Assembly (NCBI GenBank): GCA_024641655.1
Contig: JAHECR010000005.1
Span: 50,111 to 114,110, forward strand
Length of the DNA: 64,000 bases
Source: Acidimicrobiaceae bacterium
GTDB taxonomy: Bacteria > Actinomycetota > Acidimicrobiia > Acidimicrobiales > UBA8592
Reading direction: 5' to 3'
In this document: positions 53,212 to 62,501 of the stretch, piece by piece
How positions within the stretch are numbered: the stretch's first letter is position 1
How the letters are laid out: each line of letters starts with the position of its first letter
Translations under genes and position numbers: made by a program
The notes under the pieces: model-generated
What the model saw: the letters and a program-made list of their open reading frames with translations, nothing else
Databases searched by the model: none
Told to the model about the DNA's origin: nothing

Positions 53212-55116
53212 TCAGCGGCGAATGATCCCCCGACGCCCGAGCTCGGCGATGATCGCGTCGGCGGCGTCCTCGGCGCTGAGGACCGCAGTATCGATGTGCA
53301 CCTCGGGCGCCTCTGGGGGCTCGTACGGCGAATCGATGCCGGTGAAGTTCCTCAGCTGGCCCGCACGAGCCTTTGCATAGAGGCCCTTCGGGTCCCGGGC
53401 CTCGGCCATCTCGAGTGGGGTATCGACGTGCACCTCGATGAACTCGCCCTCCTCGACACGTTCGCGCGCCAAGCGACGCTCGGCCCTGAACGGCGAGATG
53501 AACGAGGCGAGCACGACGATTCCCGCGTCCACCATCAGCGCCGCGACCTCGGCGACGCGGCGGATGTTCTCGACGCGATCGGCATCGGTGAAGCCGAGGT
53601 CGCGGTTGAGACCGTGACGCACGTTGTCGCCGTCGAGCAAGTACGTCCGCACCCCGAGGGTGTGCAGCTTCGACTCGACGATGTCCGCGATGGTGGACTT
53701 GCCCGAACCCGACAGACCGGTCAGCCAGACCACCGCCGGCCCGTGGCTGTTCATCTCGGCCCGAGCACCCTTGTCGACCTGCACGGCCTGCCAGTGGATG
53801 TTGTGGGCCCGCCGGAGCGCGAAGTTGAGCATGCCCACGCCCACCGTGTTCTGGGTGAGCTTGTCGATCACGACGAAACCGCCCATGTCGCGGTTGACCG
53901 CATAGGGGTCGAACGGGATCGGCCGGTCGAGGCTCAGGTTGCACACCCCGATCTCGTTGAGCTCCAGGGTGTTGGCGGCCAGGTGATCGAGGTTGTTGAC
54001 ATCGATCCGGTACTTCGGTTGGCCGATGGTCGCTCCGACCGTGCGGGCACCGATCTTGATGAAGTAGGGCCGGCCGGGGAGCATTTCGTCCTCGTGCATC
54101 CACACGATGTGGGCCTCGAACTGATCCGCGACCTCCGCCGGCGCGTCACCGGCGCAGAGGATGTCCCCGCGGCTGACATCGACTTCGTCGGTGAGCGTGA
54201 CCGTCACCGATTGTCCGGCAATGACCTCGTCGAGATCGCCGTCCATCGTGACGATCCGAGCGACGGTGCTCGCGGTGCCGGCTGGCGACACCCGAACCCG
54301 GTCGCCGGGACGGAGCGTGCCCCCGACGATGCGTCCCGAGAATCCGCGGAAGTCGAGATCGGGTCGGTTCACCCACTGGACGGGCATGCGGAACGCGCTG
54401 TTCGCGGTGTCGTCGTCGACCTGCACGGTCTCGAGATACCCCATGAGCGTCGGCCCCTGGTACCACCCCATGTGCCGACTCGGATCGACGACGTTGTCCC
54501 CCTTGAGGGCCGACATCGGAATGAACGTCAGGTCGTCGAGACCCACCCTGCCGGCGAAATCCCGGTATTCGCCCTGGATCGCCTCGAAGATCTCGGGCGA
54601 CCAGCCGACGAGGTCCATCTTGTTGACCGCGACCACCACGTGTCGGATGCCCAGCAACGAGACGAGGAAGCTGTGACGACGCGTCTGGGTCAGCACCCCC
54701 TTGCGGGCATCGACGAGGATCACCGCGACGTCGGCGGTCGATGCTCCGGTGACCATGTTGCGGGTGTACTGCTCGTGGCCGGGCGTGTCGGCGACGATGA
54801 ACTTGCGCTGCTCGGTCGAGAAGTACCGGTAGGCGACGTCGATCGTGATCCCCTGCTCGCGTTCGGCAGCGAGGCCGTCGAGCAGCAACGCGAAGTCGAG
54901 GTCTCCGCCCTGCGTTCCGACCTTCGCCGAGTCGGCCTCCAACGCGGTGAGGTGGTCCTCGAAGACGAGATGGGACTCGTAGAGCAGGCGCCCGATCAGG
55001 GTGCTCTTGCCGTCGTCGACGCTGCCACAGGTGATGAACCGCAGGAGCGACTTGTACTGATGCGAGAGGAGATAGGCCTCGATGTCGTCGGCGATGAGCT
55101 CGCTCGAGTGCGCCAT
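53212..55116 (-). CDS. cysNC: Bifunctional sulfate adenylyltransferase subunit 1 / APS kinase
   Basis: 634-aa fusion for sulfate activation. The N-terminal GTPase (CysN) has GSVDDGKST (31-39), ADTPGHEQY and NKMD. A translation-factor-like beta-barrel follows, then an APS kinase (CysC) from about 459 with GLSGSGKST (467-475) and the [16 protein letters not shown] motif. CysN with CysD adenylates sulfate to APS, and CysC phosphorylates it to PAPS. Start ATG overlaps the cysD stop (TGATG). Such fusions are common in actinobacteria (cysNC). No APS/PAPS reductase or sulfotransferase is adjacent. Confidence 0.95.
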   Translation of the reverse strand: MAHSSELIADDIEAYLLSHQYKSLLRFITCGSVDDGKSTLIGRLLYESHLVFEDHLTALEADSAKVGTQGGDLDFALLLDGLAAEREQGITIDVAYRYFSTEQRKFIVADTPGHEQYTRNMVTGASTADVAVILVDARKGVLTQTRRHSFLVSLLGIRHVVVAVNKMDLVGWSPEIFEAIQGEYRDFAGRVGLDDLTFIPMSALKGDNVVDPSRHMGWYQGPTLMGYLETVQVDDDTANSAFRMPVQWVNRPDLDFRGFSGRIVGGTLRPGDRVRVSPAGTASTVARIVTMDGDLDEVIAGQSVTVTLTDEVDVSRGDILCAGDAPAEVADQFEAHIVWMHEDEMLPGRPYFIKIGARTVGATIGQPKYRIDVNNLDHLAANTLELNEIGVCNLSLDRPIPFDPYAVNRDMGGFVVIDKLTQNTVGVGMLNFALRRAHNIHWQAVQVDKGARAEMNSHGPAVVWLTGLSGSGKSTIADIVESKLHTLGVRTYLLDGDNVRHGLNRDLGFTDADRVENIRRVAEVAALMVDAGIVVLASFISPFRAERRLARERVEEGEFIEVHVDTPLEMAEARDPKGLYAKARAGQLRNFTGIDSPYEPPEAPEVHIDTAVLSAEDAADAIIAELGRRGIIRR

Positions 55117-56075
55117 CAGAAGTACCCCTCCTGCTTCTTCTTCTCCATAGACGCCGCACCGTCGAAGTCGATGATCCGACCCTGGCGCTCTGACGTGGTC
55201 GCCAACAGCATCTCCTGGATGATGCCCAGGAGGTCGTCGGCGTCGGATTCGATTGCCCCCGACAACGGGTAGCAGCCGAGCGTCCGGAATCGCACGTTCA
55301 CGATCGCCGGCACCTCGCCGTCGTCGAGTCGCATTCGTTCGTCGTCGACCATGATCAACACGCCGTCGCGTTCGACGACGGGGCGCGGGGCGGAGAAGTA
55401 CAGCGGCACGATCGGGATCTGCTCGAGGTGGATGTACTGCCAGACGTCGAGCTCGGTCCAGTTGGAGATCGGGAAGACCCGTAGCGTTTCGCCGGGACTC
55501 CGTCGTGCGTTGTACACGCTCCACAGTTCGGGCCGCTGCCGCTTCGGATCCCACTGGTGCTGGGGGGAGCGCACCGAGAAGACCCGTTCCTTGGCCCGGG
55601 ACTTCTCCTCGTCGCGTCGAGCCCCGCCGAAGCAGAGGTCGAACTTGTGGAGGTCGATCACCTGCTTGAGCCCCTGGGTCTTCCATAAATCGGTGTGCAG
55701 CGCCGAGCCGTGGTCGAACGGGTTGATCCCACGCTCGACGCACTCCGGGTTCTGATGCACGATCAGCTCCATCCCCAACGATGTCGCCGTCTCGTCGCGG
55801 AACCGGTACATCTCGGAGAACTTCCACGTCGTGTCGACGTGAACCAGGGGGAACGGAGGCTTCGACGGGAAGAACGCCTTTCGGGCCAGGTGCAACATGA
55901 CCGAGCTGTCCTTGCCGATCGAATACAGCATCGCGGGGCGCTCGCTCTCGGCAACGGCCTCCCGCATGATGTGGATCGCCTCACCTTCGAGCCGCTGGAG
56001 GTGAGTCAGGCGACCGGCAGGGATCGCAACCCCCGCACCGGTCGAGACCGGGTTGCTCGTCATCGGGCGCTCCAT
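55116..56075 (-). CDS. cysD: Sulfate adenylyltransferase subunit 2
   Basis: 319-aa PP-loop ATP pyrophosphatase that makes APS with the CysN part of CysNC. PP-loop [14 protein letters not shown] (51-64), [36 protein letters not shown] and [12 protein letters not shown] are the family landmarks, and the C-terminal KKKQEGYF tail is intact. Start at ATG 56075, with ATG 56063 as alternative. A palindromic operator covers its promoter (56102-56133), and the Rrf2 gene lies upstream on the same strand. Confidence 0.95.
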   Translation of the reverse strand: MERPMTSNPVSTGAGVAIPAGRLTHLQRLEGEAIHIMREAVAESERPAMLYSIGKDSSVMLHLARKAFFPSKPPFPLVHVDTTWKFSEMYRFRDETATSLGMELIVHQNPECVERGINPFDHGSALHTDLWKTQGLKQVIDLHKFDLCFGGARRDEEKSRAKERVFSVRSPQHQWDPKRQRPELWSVYNARRSPGETLRVFPISNWTELDVWQYIHLEQIPIVPLYFSAPRPVVERDGVLIMVDDERMRLDDGEVPAIVNVRFRTLGCYPLSGAIESDADDLLGIIQEMLLATTSERQGRIIDFDGAASMEKKKQEGYF

Positions 56076-56101
56076 GTCGTTCGATCGGACGAAAACCAGT
56101 G

Positions 56102-56133
56102 TTCACCGTATTGTCAGGTACACCTACGGTGAA
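56102..56133 (-). promoter_or_regulatory. cysD promoter inside an inverted repeat (candidate Rrf2 operator)
   Basis: TTCACCGTA (56102-56110) and TACGGTGAA (56125-56133) are perfect 9-bp arms, 14 nt apart. Read on the minus strand they give a -35 TTCACC and a -10 TACGGT separated by exactly 17 nt, so the arms are the promoter elements. A dimeric regulator would compete with RNA polymerase. The Rrf2 gene at 56268-56735 is the obvious candidate. Confidence 0.6.
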
Positions 56134-56267
56134 TAGGGTATATCGGGCGGGCAGCTTCCCTGCACCGGCCGTTGCCGACCCCGCCAACGGCGTCCGCCAC
56201 CGCCCGAACGCGCGAGCAGCACGCCCGATGCGCCACGCGACGCGGCAACACACGGGCGGTGGGTGCC

Positions 56268-56735
56268 TCAGTGCGCAAACCGCTCCTCGGTGGATCGCCG
56301 GTACTCCCCTGCGAGCTCGAGCACTTCGGCCGGCAACTCACCCGAGACCAGATCGGCCACCGACACGGTCTCGAGCACGCGCCTCAGGCTTCCCCTGATG
56401 GCCATCCAGACGATCGGTAGCGTCTCCGCCGGGGGCGGATAGGCCAGCCCCCGAAGGCTCTCGTCGTGCACGTCGGCCAGCGGACCATCCACTGCTCGGA
56501 ACACATCCGCGAGGGAGATCTGGTCAGCCGGTCGGGAGAGCATGAATCCTCCGCCTGGACCACGCTTCGACCGGACCAGCTCAGCGCGCTTGAGATCGCG
56601 CATGATGTCCAGCAGGTACTTGAGCGAGATGTTCTGACGGGTCGCGATCGGGTCGGCCTTGACAGCCTCACCTCCGCCCACTGCGAGCTCACCCATCGCC
56701 CGTACGGCATTGTCGACTCGCTCGGAGATCCGCAT
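56268..56735 (-). CDS. Rrf2-family transcriptional regulator (CymR-like)
   Basis: 155-aa winged-helix regulator. Helix-turn-helix RQNISLKYLLDIMRDLKRAELV and wing SKRGPGGGFMLSRP are typical of Rrf2/CymR/IscR. It contains no cysteine at all, so it cannot hold an Fe-S cluster; a CymR-like role, sensing cysteine metabolism through a partner or effector, is more likely. It sits directly upstream of cysD-cysNC in the same direction, with an inverted repeat in the gap. TATCGT (56745-56750) lies 9 nt before the ATG, a nearly leaderless start. Confidence 0.85.
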   Translation of the reverse strand: MRISERVDNAVRAMGELAVGGGEAVKADPIATRQNISLKYLLDIMRDLKRAELVRSKRGPGGGFMLSRPADQISLADVFRAVDGPLADVHDESLRGLAYPPPAETLPIVWMAIRGSLRRVLETVSVADLVSGELPAEVLELAGEYRRSTEERFAH

Positions 56736-56829
56736 CGAGCGCCGACGATACCAGTCGCACCCACTCGGCCCGGCCGCACGAGTGCACTCCGAGCGGCGTG
56801 TTGCGGAGCGCCCAGCTCATGGACCGACG

Positions 56830-57621
56830 TCAGGCCCGCCGCGTCGCCTCCTGCGAGAACGACGCGACCAGCGCGCCATCGGCGTCGTGGATCGAGCCGC
56901 TCGCCAGGCCACGGTCACCGTGAACCGACAGCACCTGGCCCTCGACGCGCAGCCACCGCTCCAACGTGAACGGCCGGTGCACCCACAGGGTGTGGTTCAA
57001 GGTGAGCGAGTAGTCCGACATCATCGCCGTAGGAGCCACGCCGGGGACCGCGACGAGGCCCACGGTGCACAAGTCGCTCAGGAAGGCCAGGGCACCGAGG
57101 TTCAGCGTTCGATCCATTCCGACCCGATGACGACTCCTTGCCCAGTACGGGTGCACGAGCAGGCGGCCGACATCGTCGGCCGCCTGCAGGCTGCGCAGTT
57201 CGAGCGGATCGAGATCCATGGTCTGGAGGGGTGCGAACGCGACGGTCGCTTCGGCCAGGTCGTTGCGGGGACCCGGCGGCTGCCAGTCGGGTCCGTCTCC
57301 CTCGGGGGCGAACCAAGCATCGCAGGTGAACAACACCCGACCCTCCGCGGTGACCTTGACGCGACGCAGGCTCAGCTTGCGTCCATCTCGCACCCGCTCG
57401 ACATCGATCTCGAGGTCGAGTCCGCCCCGGCCGCCACCGACGTATTGGCACGTCGCCGCATAGAGCTGCCGGTCAGGGTCGACGGTGAGCGCTGCGGCAC
57501 GTGCCGCGTACCCGAACGTCAGGCCCCCGAACAGATGCGCAGCCTCGCCCGGGGTCCGAACGGTGAAGCTGTCCGGCCGTGGCTGGTCCATCGCCAGGAG
57601 CTCGGCGAAATCGGTGATCAT
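56830..57621 (-). CDS. TesB-like acyl-CoA thioesterase (double hotdog)
   Basis: 263-aa double-hotdog protein. HLFGGLTFGYAARAA (about 29-43) is the family's entry helix, GGRGGLDLEIDVERVRDGRK the first hotdog, and DYSLTLNHTLWVHRPF (about 204-219) with GSIHDADGALVASFSQEA the typical TesB end. It would hydrolyse acyl-CoA. GGGAGGGG precedes the ATG. Not obviously linked to the sulfur genes on either side; it follows the phosphotransferase gene (135 nt) on the same strand. Confidence 0.82.
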   Translation of the reverse strand: MITDFAELLAMDQPRPDSFTVRTPGEAAHLFGGLTFGYAARAAALTVDPDRQLYAATCQYVGGGRGGLDLEIDVERVRDGRKLSLRRVKVTAEGRVLFTCDAWFAPEGDGPDWQPPGPRNDLAEATVAFAPLQTMDLDPLELRSLQAADDVGRLLVHPYWARSRHRVGMDRTLNLGALAFLSDLCTVGLVAVPGVAPTAMMSDYSLTLNHTLWVHRPFTLERWLRVEGQVLSVHGDRGLASGSIHDADGALVASFSQEATRRA

Positions 57622-57756
57622 GGTGGTCGACCCCTCCCGGTGCTATCTGATCGTCAGTCTGCCCCGGGCGCCACGTCGATCAGCGGTCGCTTCGGTCGGC
57701 AGCCCGTCGCGCCGAGTCCGTACGCCCGTGTGGCCGCGCCGCGGCACGCCGACGCA

Positions 57757-59109
57757 TCACCGCTGGTCGAACCGCTGGATGGGATTGTGTCTGGTCATCG
57801 CCGAACCGGCGGGACCGTTCAGCATCTGAGCACGAAGGTTCCGACGGTGGAACAACCACAGCAGGTCGTCGTCGTGACGCCCTGTCGTGTCGGCGAGGAC
57901 GAACCGCTCGAGCTCGGCTTCGCCCTCCTCCCAGTTGGCGGGGCGCTCGCCCAGCACGCCGGTGGCGTCGTCGAGGTCCGCGGCGACGACCGCGTCGCCG
58001 ATCTCGTGAGCCCGCAGGAGATGCCGAGCGAGACGAAACGTGTTGCGGATCTGGTACGCGACGTAGGCATCGTCGGCACTGATGTTGCGCAACGAGCGCA
58101 CCAGGTGTTGATGGGGCGCGTCGAAGCGCGTTGTGCGGGCTTCCGGGAGGTCGGCCTCGGGCAGCTCGACGCCCACGTACTCTGCAATCGCCTCGGTCGC
58201 GTAGAGGTTGGTTTCAGCGCACCACTGCATGTAGGTCGTGTAGTCGGTCGTGTCGATCGGATCCTTCAGCCGATGCGAGAACGAGATGTCGTTCGAGATC
58301 GTGAAGGCGATGTGGTGGTGCTGGATCGCGTCCAGGTCGACCGGGACGCCGCTGAGCTCGCCGTACCGGTCATAGATGGCGTTGAAATTCCCGAACGGAA
58401 TGACGCTGTCACGCATCCGCCAGCCGGCGAGATCCATCATTGGATCCCCGATGTGACCCAGCTCCAGGTCGATGAGCGACACGAAGTGCTCGCCGTCATG
58501 GTGGAACTGCCCCGAATCCCACACGATCGGGCCCTCGCGGTCGTTGCTCTGCAACGGGTGGCGGGCGAGCCAGCCGAAGACCCACTCGAGGAACGGGTTC
58601 GGGCGCAACTTCTGCTCCCGGTATGCCGCCTCCATCCGGTCGATGCCGACCGACCCCGACTCTCCTGGGGTTGCGGCACGAACGATCTGCGCGGCCTCGA
58701 AGGATGCGATATCGAGCTGATGGAGCTTCACCAGCTCCTCGACGTACTCGTCGACGATCCGGTCGCTGGCGGCGCGCGCCACGCCGGCGAAGTCGGGCCG
58801 GCCCGGCACCGCCTCCATCGCAAAGGCGCCTACTTCGTCGATCCATCCGTAGACCCGCGGTGCCTTGACGCCCTGCGCGGTAGCTGCTTGGTGGAATCGC
58901 ATCTCGTGATCGAGGGGCCACGTGAGCACGGTGTCGGCACGATCGCCGCGTACGCAGACGGGCACCTGCTCGCCGCTGCGGTCGATCGTCGCGAACCACA
59001 TCGGCCGCCAGCGGGGCTGCCGACTGATGTCGAGAACCGGCCCCAGTTCGGCCTCGAGCCACTCGATGATCACCGCCGTCGGATCGTCGATTGCCTCGTC
59101 TTCGGCCAT
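57757..59109 (-). CDS. Phosphotransferase (APH/ACAD10-like) family protein
   Basis: 450-aa kinase-fold protein related to aminoglycoside phosphotransferases and the ACAD10/FadE36-associated group. The metal-binding loop SLIDLELGHIGDPMMDLAGW is present. The catalytic loop, normally HGDxxxxN, reads VWDSGQFHHDG, keeping only the Asp. A C-terminal extension of about 150 residues exceeds the usual fold. In fatty-acid contexts these proteins phosphorylate hydroxyacyl-CoAs, but the altered loop makes activity uncertain. GGGAGGTG precedes ATG 59109; TAACCT (59161-59166) is a likely -10. Confidence 0.78.
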   Translation of the reverse strand: MAEDEAIDDPTAVIIEWLEAELGPVLDISRQPRWRPMWFATIDRSGEQVPVCVRGDRADTVLTWPLDHEMRFHQAATAQGVKAPRVYGWIDEVGAFAMEAVPGRPDFAGVARAASDRIVDEYVEELVKLHQLDIASFEAAQIVRAATPGESGSVGIDRMEAAYREQKLRPNPFLEWVFGWLARHPLQSNDREGPIVWDSGQFHHDGEHFVSLIDLELGHIGDPMMDLAGWRMRDSVIPFGNFNAIYDRYGELSGVPVDLDAIQHHHIAFTISNDISFSHRLKDPIDTTDYTTYMQWCAETNLYATEAIAEYVGVELPEADLPEARTTRFDAPHQHLVRSLRNISADDAYVAYQIRNTFRLARHLLRAHEIGDAVVAADLDDATGVLGERPANWEEGEAELERFVLADTTGRHDDDLLWLFHRRNLRAQMLNGPAGSAMTRHNPIQRFDQR

Positions 59110-59434
59110 GGCCACCTCCCATCCGAGGCGAGCGCATGCCGCTGCCCCCATCGCAGATCGGAGGTTAGTGCGGCGAGCCGACAACGAGCGACATGACCTG
59201 CTCGGACGCCCCGAGGGTCCGATCGGCTGGGCAACTGGTGCGCCGGACGGACTCCGCGGGCTCGGGCCGACACCAAACGAGGACGCCACGGCCCGGCCGG
59301 GCCAAGCCGCCATCGGCAGCCTCTTCGGGGCGGTCGTGTGACGCCAACACCCCGAGGCACCCCGTGCGTGAGTGTCGACTCGGATCGAGTGCCCCTACGA
59401 TCCCCAACACCCACCCCGACTCGGAGGCCTTCTC
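59110..59434. other. Divergent intergenic region, 325 bp
   Basis: It holds the TAACCT -10 (59161-59166) of the leftward phosphotransferase gene and a TACGAT -10 (59396-59401) before the rightward reductase gene. The middle has open frames on both strands but none with a ribosome site or recognisable product. I see no other element. Confidence 0.5.
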
Positions 59435-60190
59435 GTGAGCGCACCGACCCGTCGCGAGTTCCAGACCTGGGACCTCCAGGTCCTCGACACCCAAGCGCTG
59501 GGACGCGACCTGCTCCAGATCCGCTTCGCCGCCGAGGGACTCGACGCCCTCAGGTGGCAGGCCGGCCAGGACCTGATGATCGAGTTCCCGAACGACGAGG
59601 GCTCCACCACGCGGCGCCGGTACAGCATCCGCCGCCTCGACCCCGTGGCTGCCACGGTCGATCTGTGGTTTGCGCTGCACGGATCGGGCCCGGCGACCAC
59701 GTGGGCTCGACACAGTGCCCCGGGCCTGCGGGTGCCCGGTATCGGACCGCGTGGCAACGTTGTCGTCGACTCCGAGGCCGACTGGCACCTGTTCGTCGGC
59801 GACGAGTCATCCATGGGTGCCATCGCGGCGATGATCGAGGTCCTCGACCCCGCGACGCCGGCTCGGGTCGTGCTCTCCACCGATGACCCCGACCTTCAAC
59901 ACGTCGTGAGGGCCCGCGCCGGCGCTCGTACCGAGCTCACCTGGCTCCTCCGAGAGCCCGGGGTCGCGTCGGTCGAAGGCCAGCTCGCGGCCGCGTTGGA
60001 CAGCCTGGCCTTCCCCGAGGGGAAGGCCCACGGCTACGTCCTCGGTGAGATCAGTGAGGTCGTACGCTGCCGCGACGTCCTGGTCGGCCGTGGGATCGAA
60101 CGGGAACGCATCGACGCCAAGGGCTACTGGAGCGTTCGAGCGGGCAACCTCCCCCACGGCGAACCGGAACGTCCTGACGCGCTGCGTTGA
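59435..60190 (+). CDS. Siderophore-interacting-protein family FAD/NAD(P)H reductase
   Basis: 251-aa flavoprotein of the ferric-siderophore-reductase (SIP) family. FAD-binding domain with RRRYSIRRLDP, and FALHGSGPATTWARHSAPG then PGIGPRGN. The NAD(P)-binding C-terminal domain has LFVGDESSMGAIAAMIE and ends AKGYWSVRAGNLPHG. It moves electrons from NAD(P)H through FAD to an external acceptor. GTG 59435 has TCGGAGG upstream; GTG 59372 is less likely. Its place directly before the SQR-like gene suggests it may serve a redox role in the sulfur module rather than iron reduction, which is inference. Confidence 0.82.
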   Translation: MSAPTRREFQTWDLQVLDTQALGRDLLQIRFAAEGLDALRWQAGQDLMIEFPNDEGSTTRRRYSIRRLDPVAATVDLWFALHGSGPATTWARHSAPGLRVPGIGPRGNVVVDSEADWHLFVGDESSMGAIAAMIEVLDPATPARVVLSTDDPDLQHVVRARAGARTELTWLLREPGVASVEGQLAAALDSLAFPEGKAHGYVLGEISEVVRCRDVLVGRGIERERIDAKGYWSVRAGNLPHGEPERPDALR

Positions 60191-60393
60191 GCGCACTCCC
60201 GGCCGGCCGTGAGGCATGGGCCGATCGTGGACTTTGTGCCCTCGGATCGGCTGCTCCGTCGTGCTACAACGAGACCCGTGGGTTCACCACCGACCTCCCT
60301 GTCGGCTGTTCCTTTCTGCGGTGCGGCGGAGCGAGCCCCCGTGCTCGCGTCCTGGGCGAACTCACTCGAACCGACCAGCAGGAGCGCATCCTC

Positions 60394-61644
60394 ATGAGTT
60401 CTCGGATCGTCATTCTCGGCGGCGGAACGGGCGGCACGCTCACCGCCAACCGGCTTCGCAAGGCCCTCCGGGAGTCCGAGGCGTCGATCACCGTCGTGGA
60501 CGCCGACGACCACCACGTCTACCAGCCGGGACTCTTGTTCGTTCCCTTCGGTCTCGCCCAACCCGAAGACATCGTTCGACCACGAGCTCGTCAGCTCCAC
60601 CGAGGCATCGACTACCACCAGAGCGCGGTGGATCACGTCGATCTCGAAACCGATCAGGTCGTGCTGAGCGACGGCGCGATCTTGGACTACGACGTACTGG
60701 TCGTGGCGTCCGGCTCCCGACTGGTACCCGAGGACACCGAAGGCCTCACCGGGCCGGGATGGATGGAGAACGTGTTCACCTTCTACGACCTGCCCGGCGC
60801 GAGCGCGCTGGCCGAGAAGTTGGACGGCTTCGACCACGGACGCCTGGTCGTCAACGTCGTCGACCTGCCGATCAAGTGCCCCGTCGCTCCCCTCGAGTTC
60901 TGCTTCCTCGCCGACTGGTACTTCCACGAACGGGGGGTGCGCGACCTGGTGACGATCACCTATGTGACGCCCCTCGACGGCGCGTTCACCACCGAGACCG
61001 CCTCGCAGACGCTCGGCGGCATGCTCGCAGAACGCGGCATCGAGGTCGTCACCGAGTTCAACACCGGCGAGGTCGATGGTCCGGCGGGACGGCTCGTCAG
61101 CTACGACGAGCGGGTGGTGGACTTCGATCTCGCCGTGGTCGTGCCCGCCCACAGCGGCTCCGAGTTCGTCGCCGCGTCCGCGGGCCTCGGCGACTCACTC
61201 GATTTCGTGATCACCGACGAACACACCCTGCAGTCCAAGGCGAAACCCAACGTGTTCGCCATCGGTGACGCCGCGAACCTGCCCATCTCGAAGGCGGGCT
61301 CGGTCACCCACTTCGAAGGCGAGACGCTGGTCGGGAACATCCAACGGTTCCTCCATGGCGAGGAGCTCGACGGGTCCTACGACGGCCACGCCAACTGCTT
61401 CATCGAGACCGGCTTCGGCAAGGCCCTCCTCATCGACTTCAACTACGACAACGAGGCCGTCGGCGGGCACTTCCCCTCACGGGTCGGCGCGCCGCTCCTC
61501 AAGGAGTCGCGACTCAACCATCTCGGCAAGCTCATGTTCCAGTGGTTCTACTGGCACGTCCTGCTCCCGGGTCGCGACGTCCCCGGACTCAGTGCCGACA
61601 TGCCCACCGCGGGCAAGGACCTTCCCGCCCGCGAGGCGAGCTGA
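60394..61644 (+). CDS. sqr: Sulfide:quinone oxidoreductase-like FAD flavoprotein
   Basis: 416-aa membrane-associated flavoprotein of the SQR/FCSD family, oxidising sulfide to persulfide/polysulfide and passing electrons to quinone. FAD motif ILGGGTGGTLTANRL (7-21), IKCPVAPLEFC with Cys162 and Cys170, the GDAANLPISKAGS ring (291-303), and NCFIETG with Cys335. Cys162 and Cys335 match the two essential Cys of SQR. A C-terminal amphipathic helix (LMFQWFYWHVLLPG) could bind the membrane. AGGAGC is upstream of ATG 60394. Followed at once by tusE- and dsrE-like genes. Confidence 0.88.
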   Translation: MSSRIVILGGGTGGTLTANRLRKALRESEASITVVDADDHHVYQPGLLFVPFGLAQPEDIVRPRARQLHRGIDYHQSAVDHVDLETDQVVLSDGAILDYDVLVVASGSRLVPEDTEGLTGPGWMENVFTFYDLPGASALAEKLDGFDHGRLVVNVVDLPIKCPVAPLEFCFLADWYFHERGVRDLVTITYVTPLDGAFTTETASQTLGGMLAERGIEVVTEFNTGEVDGPAGRLVSYDERVVDFDLAVVVPAHSGSEFVAASAGLGDSLDFVITDEHTLQSKAKPNVFAIGDAANLPISKAGSVTHFEGETLVGNIQRFLHGEELDGSYDGHANCFIETGFGKALLIDFNYDNEAVGGHFPSRVGAPLLKESRLNHLGKLMFQWFYWHVLLPGRDVPGLSADMPTAGKDLPAREAS

Positions 61645-61659
61645 CGAAAGCGAGACCAC

Positions 61660-61977
61660 ATGCCCACAGCAACCATCGCCGGAACCTCCGTGGCGGTCAA
61701 CGACGAGGGCTTCTTCGAAGCACCCGAGCAGTGGACCGAAGCCATGGCCGAAGAGATCGCCCGCGGCGAAGGGATCGACCCGTTGACGCCGCGCCACTGG
61801 GAGGTCATCCACTTCATGCGCAAGGAGTACTTCGCCAAGGGCACCGGCCCCAGCGTGCGGGCCCTCGGCAAGACCTCGGGAGTGGCGATCAAGGAGCTCT
61901 ACCAGCTCTTCCCGAAGGGACCGGCGAAGATCGCAGCCAAGATCGCCGGCATACCCAAACCCCGCGGCTGCATCTGA
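61660..61977 (+). CDS. tusE: TusE/DsrC-family sulfur carrier protein
   Basis: 105-aa DsrC-fold protein, 15 nt behind the SQR-like gene. [21 protein letters not shown] and [12 protein letters not shown] are the family helices, and the C-terminal arm ends [11 protein letters not shown] with the penultimate Cys104 that carries persulfide. The second Cys of true DsrC, 11 residues before, is Ala93, so it is of the TusE/one-Cys type and cannot form the DsrC trisulfide. No dsrAB or tusA is nearby. It should relay sulfur between the SQR-like and DsrE-like proteins. Confidence 0.9.
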   Translation: MPTATIAGTSVAVNDEGFFEAPEQWTEAMAEEIARGEGIDPLTPRHWEVIHFMRKEYFAKGTGPSVRALGKTSGVAIKELYQLFPKGPAKIAAKIAGIPKPRGCI

Positions 61978-61993
61978 GGCGAACGGAGCAGAC

Positions 61994-62464
61994 ATGAGCA
62001 CCGACAGCATCGAGAAGGTGTCGATCGTCATCTCGAAGGGGTCCTTGGAAGGGATCTACCCCGGGTTGATCATGGCCAACGGCGCCCGCGCCGAGGGCAT
62101 CGAGGCCAATCTCTTCTTCACGTTCTTCGGCCTCGACGCCATCCATCGGGCGCGCATCGACGCCATCAAGGTCGCGACCGTCGGCAATCCCGGCATGCAC
62201 ATCCCCACCCTGATCGGGCTGCTTCCCGGAATGTCGGCCATCGCGACCAAGATGATGGAACACAAGATGGAGAAGCTCGACATCCCGCCGATCCACGAGT
62301 TCATCGAGATGATCGGCGACACCGGAGCCGGCCTCTACGCATGCAAGGCGTCGGTCGACATGTTCGGGTTCACCAAGGACGACTTCGTCGAGCAGGTGCA
62401 GGACATCATCACCGTCGGCGAGTTCTACGAGATCGCGGCCGGCGGCCAGATCATCTTCACCTGA
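61994..62464 (+). CDS. DsrE/DsrE2-family sulfur-transfer protein
   Basis: 156-aa protein of the DsrE/F-like (DsrE2, peroxiredoxin-family) group. KVSIVISKGSLEGIYPGLIM at the start, NLFFTFFGLDAI, and GAGLYACKASVDMFGFTKDD with the single conserved Cys117 of the family. Members of this group move persulfide sulfur to TusA or DsrC-like carriers. It follows tusE by 16 nt, so SQR-like, TusE-like and DsrE-like proteins are one operon. Cytosolic, possibly membrane-associated. A palindrome (GAGCGT/ACGCTC, 62491-62503) overlaps the convergent stop that follows. Confidence 0.88.
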   Translation: MSTDSIEKVSIVISKGSLEGIYPGLIMANGARAEGIEANLFFTFFGLDAIHRARIDAIKVATVGNPGMHIPTLIGLLPGMSAIATKMMEHKMEKLDIPPIHEFIEMIGDTGAGLYACKASVDMFGFTKDDFVEQVQDIITVGEFYEIAAGGQIIFT

Positions 62465-62501
62465 GCCCCGTCCTCCGCGACGCCGCTTCGGAGCGTGACG
62501 C

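Noticed and set aside
53197..55272. 691-codon plus-strand frame antisense to cysNC
   Set aside because: cysNC has all CysN and CysC motifs; the antisense product resembles nothing.
56659..59196. 845-codon plus-strand frame antisense to the thioesterase and phosphotransferase genes
   Set aside because: Codon shadow of two well-supported minus-strand genes.
59193..59438. 81-codon frame in the gap before the SIP-type gene
   Set aside because: No ribosome site, Arg/Pro-rich product, overlaps the promoter of the next gene.
59435..62464. A complete dissimilatory (Dsr) sulfur-oxidation pathway
   Set aside because: No dsrAB, tusA or Hdr genes in the window, and the DsrC-like protein lacks the second Cys.
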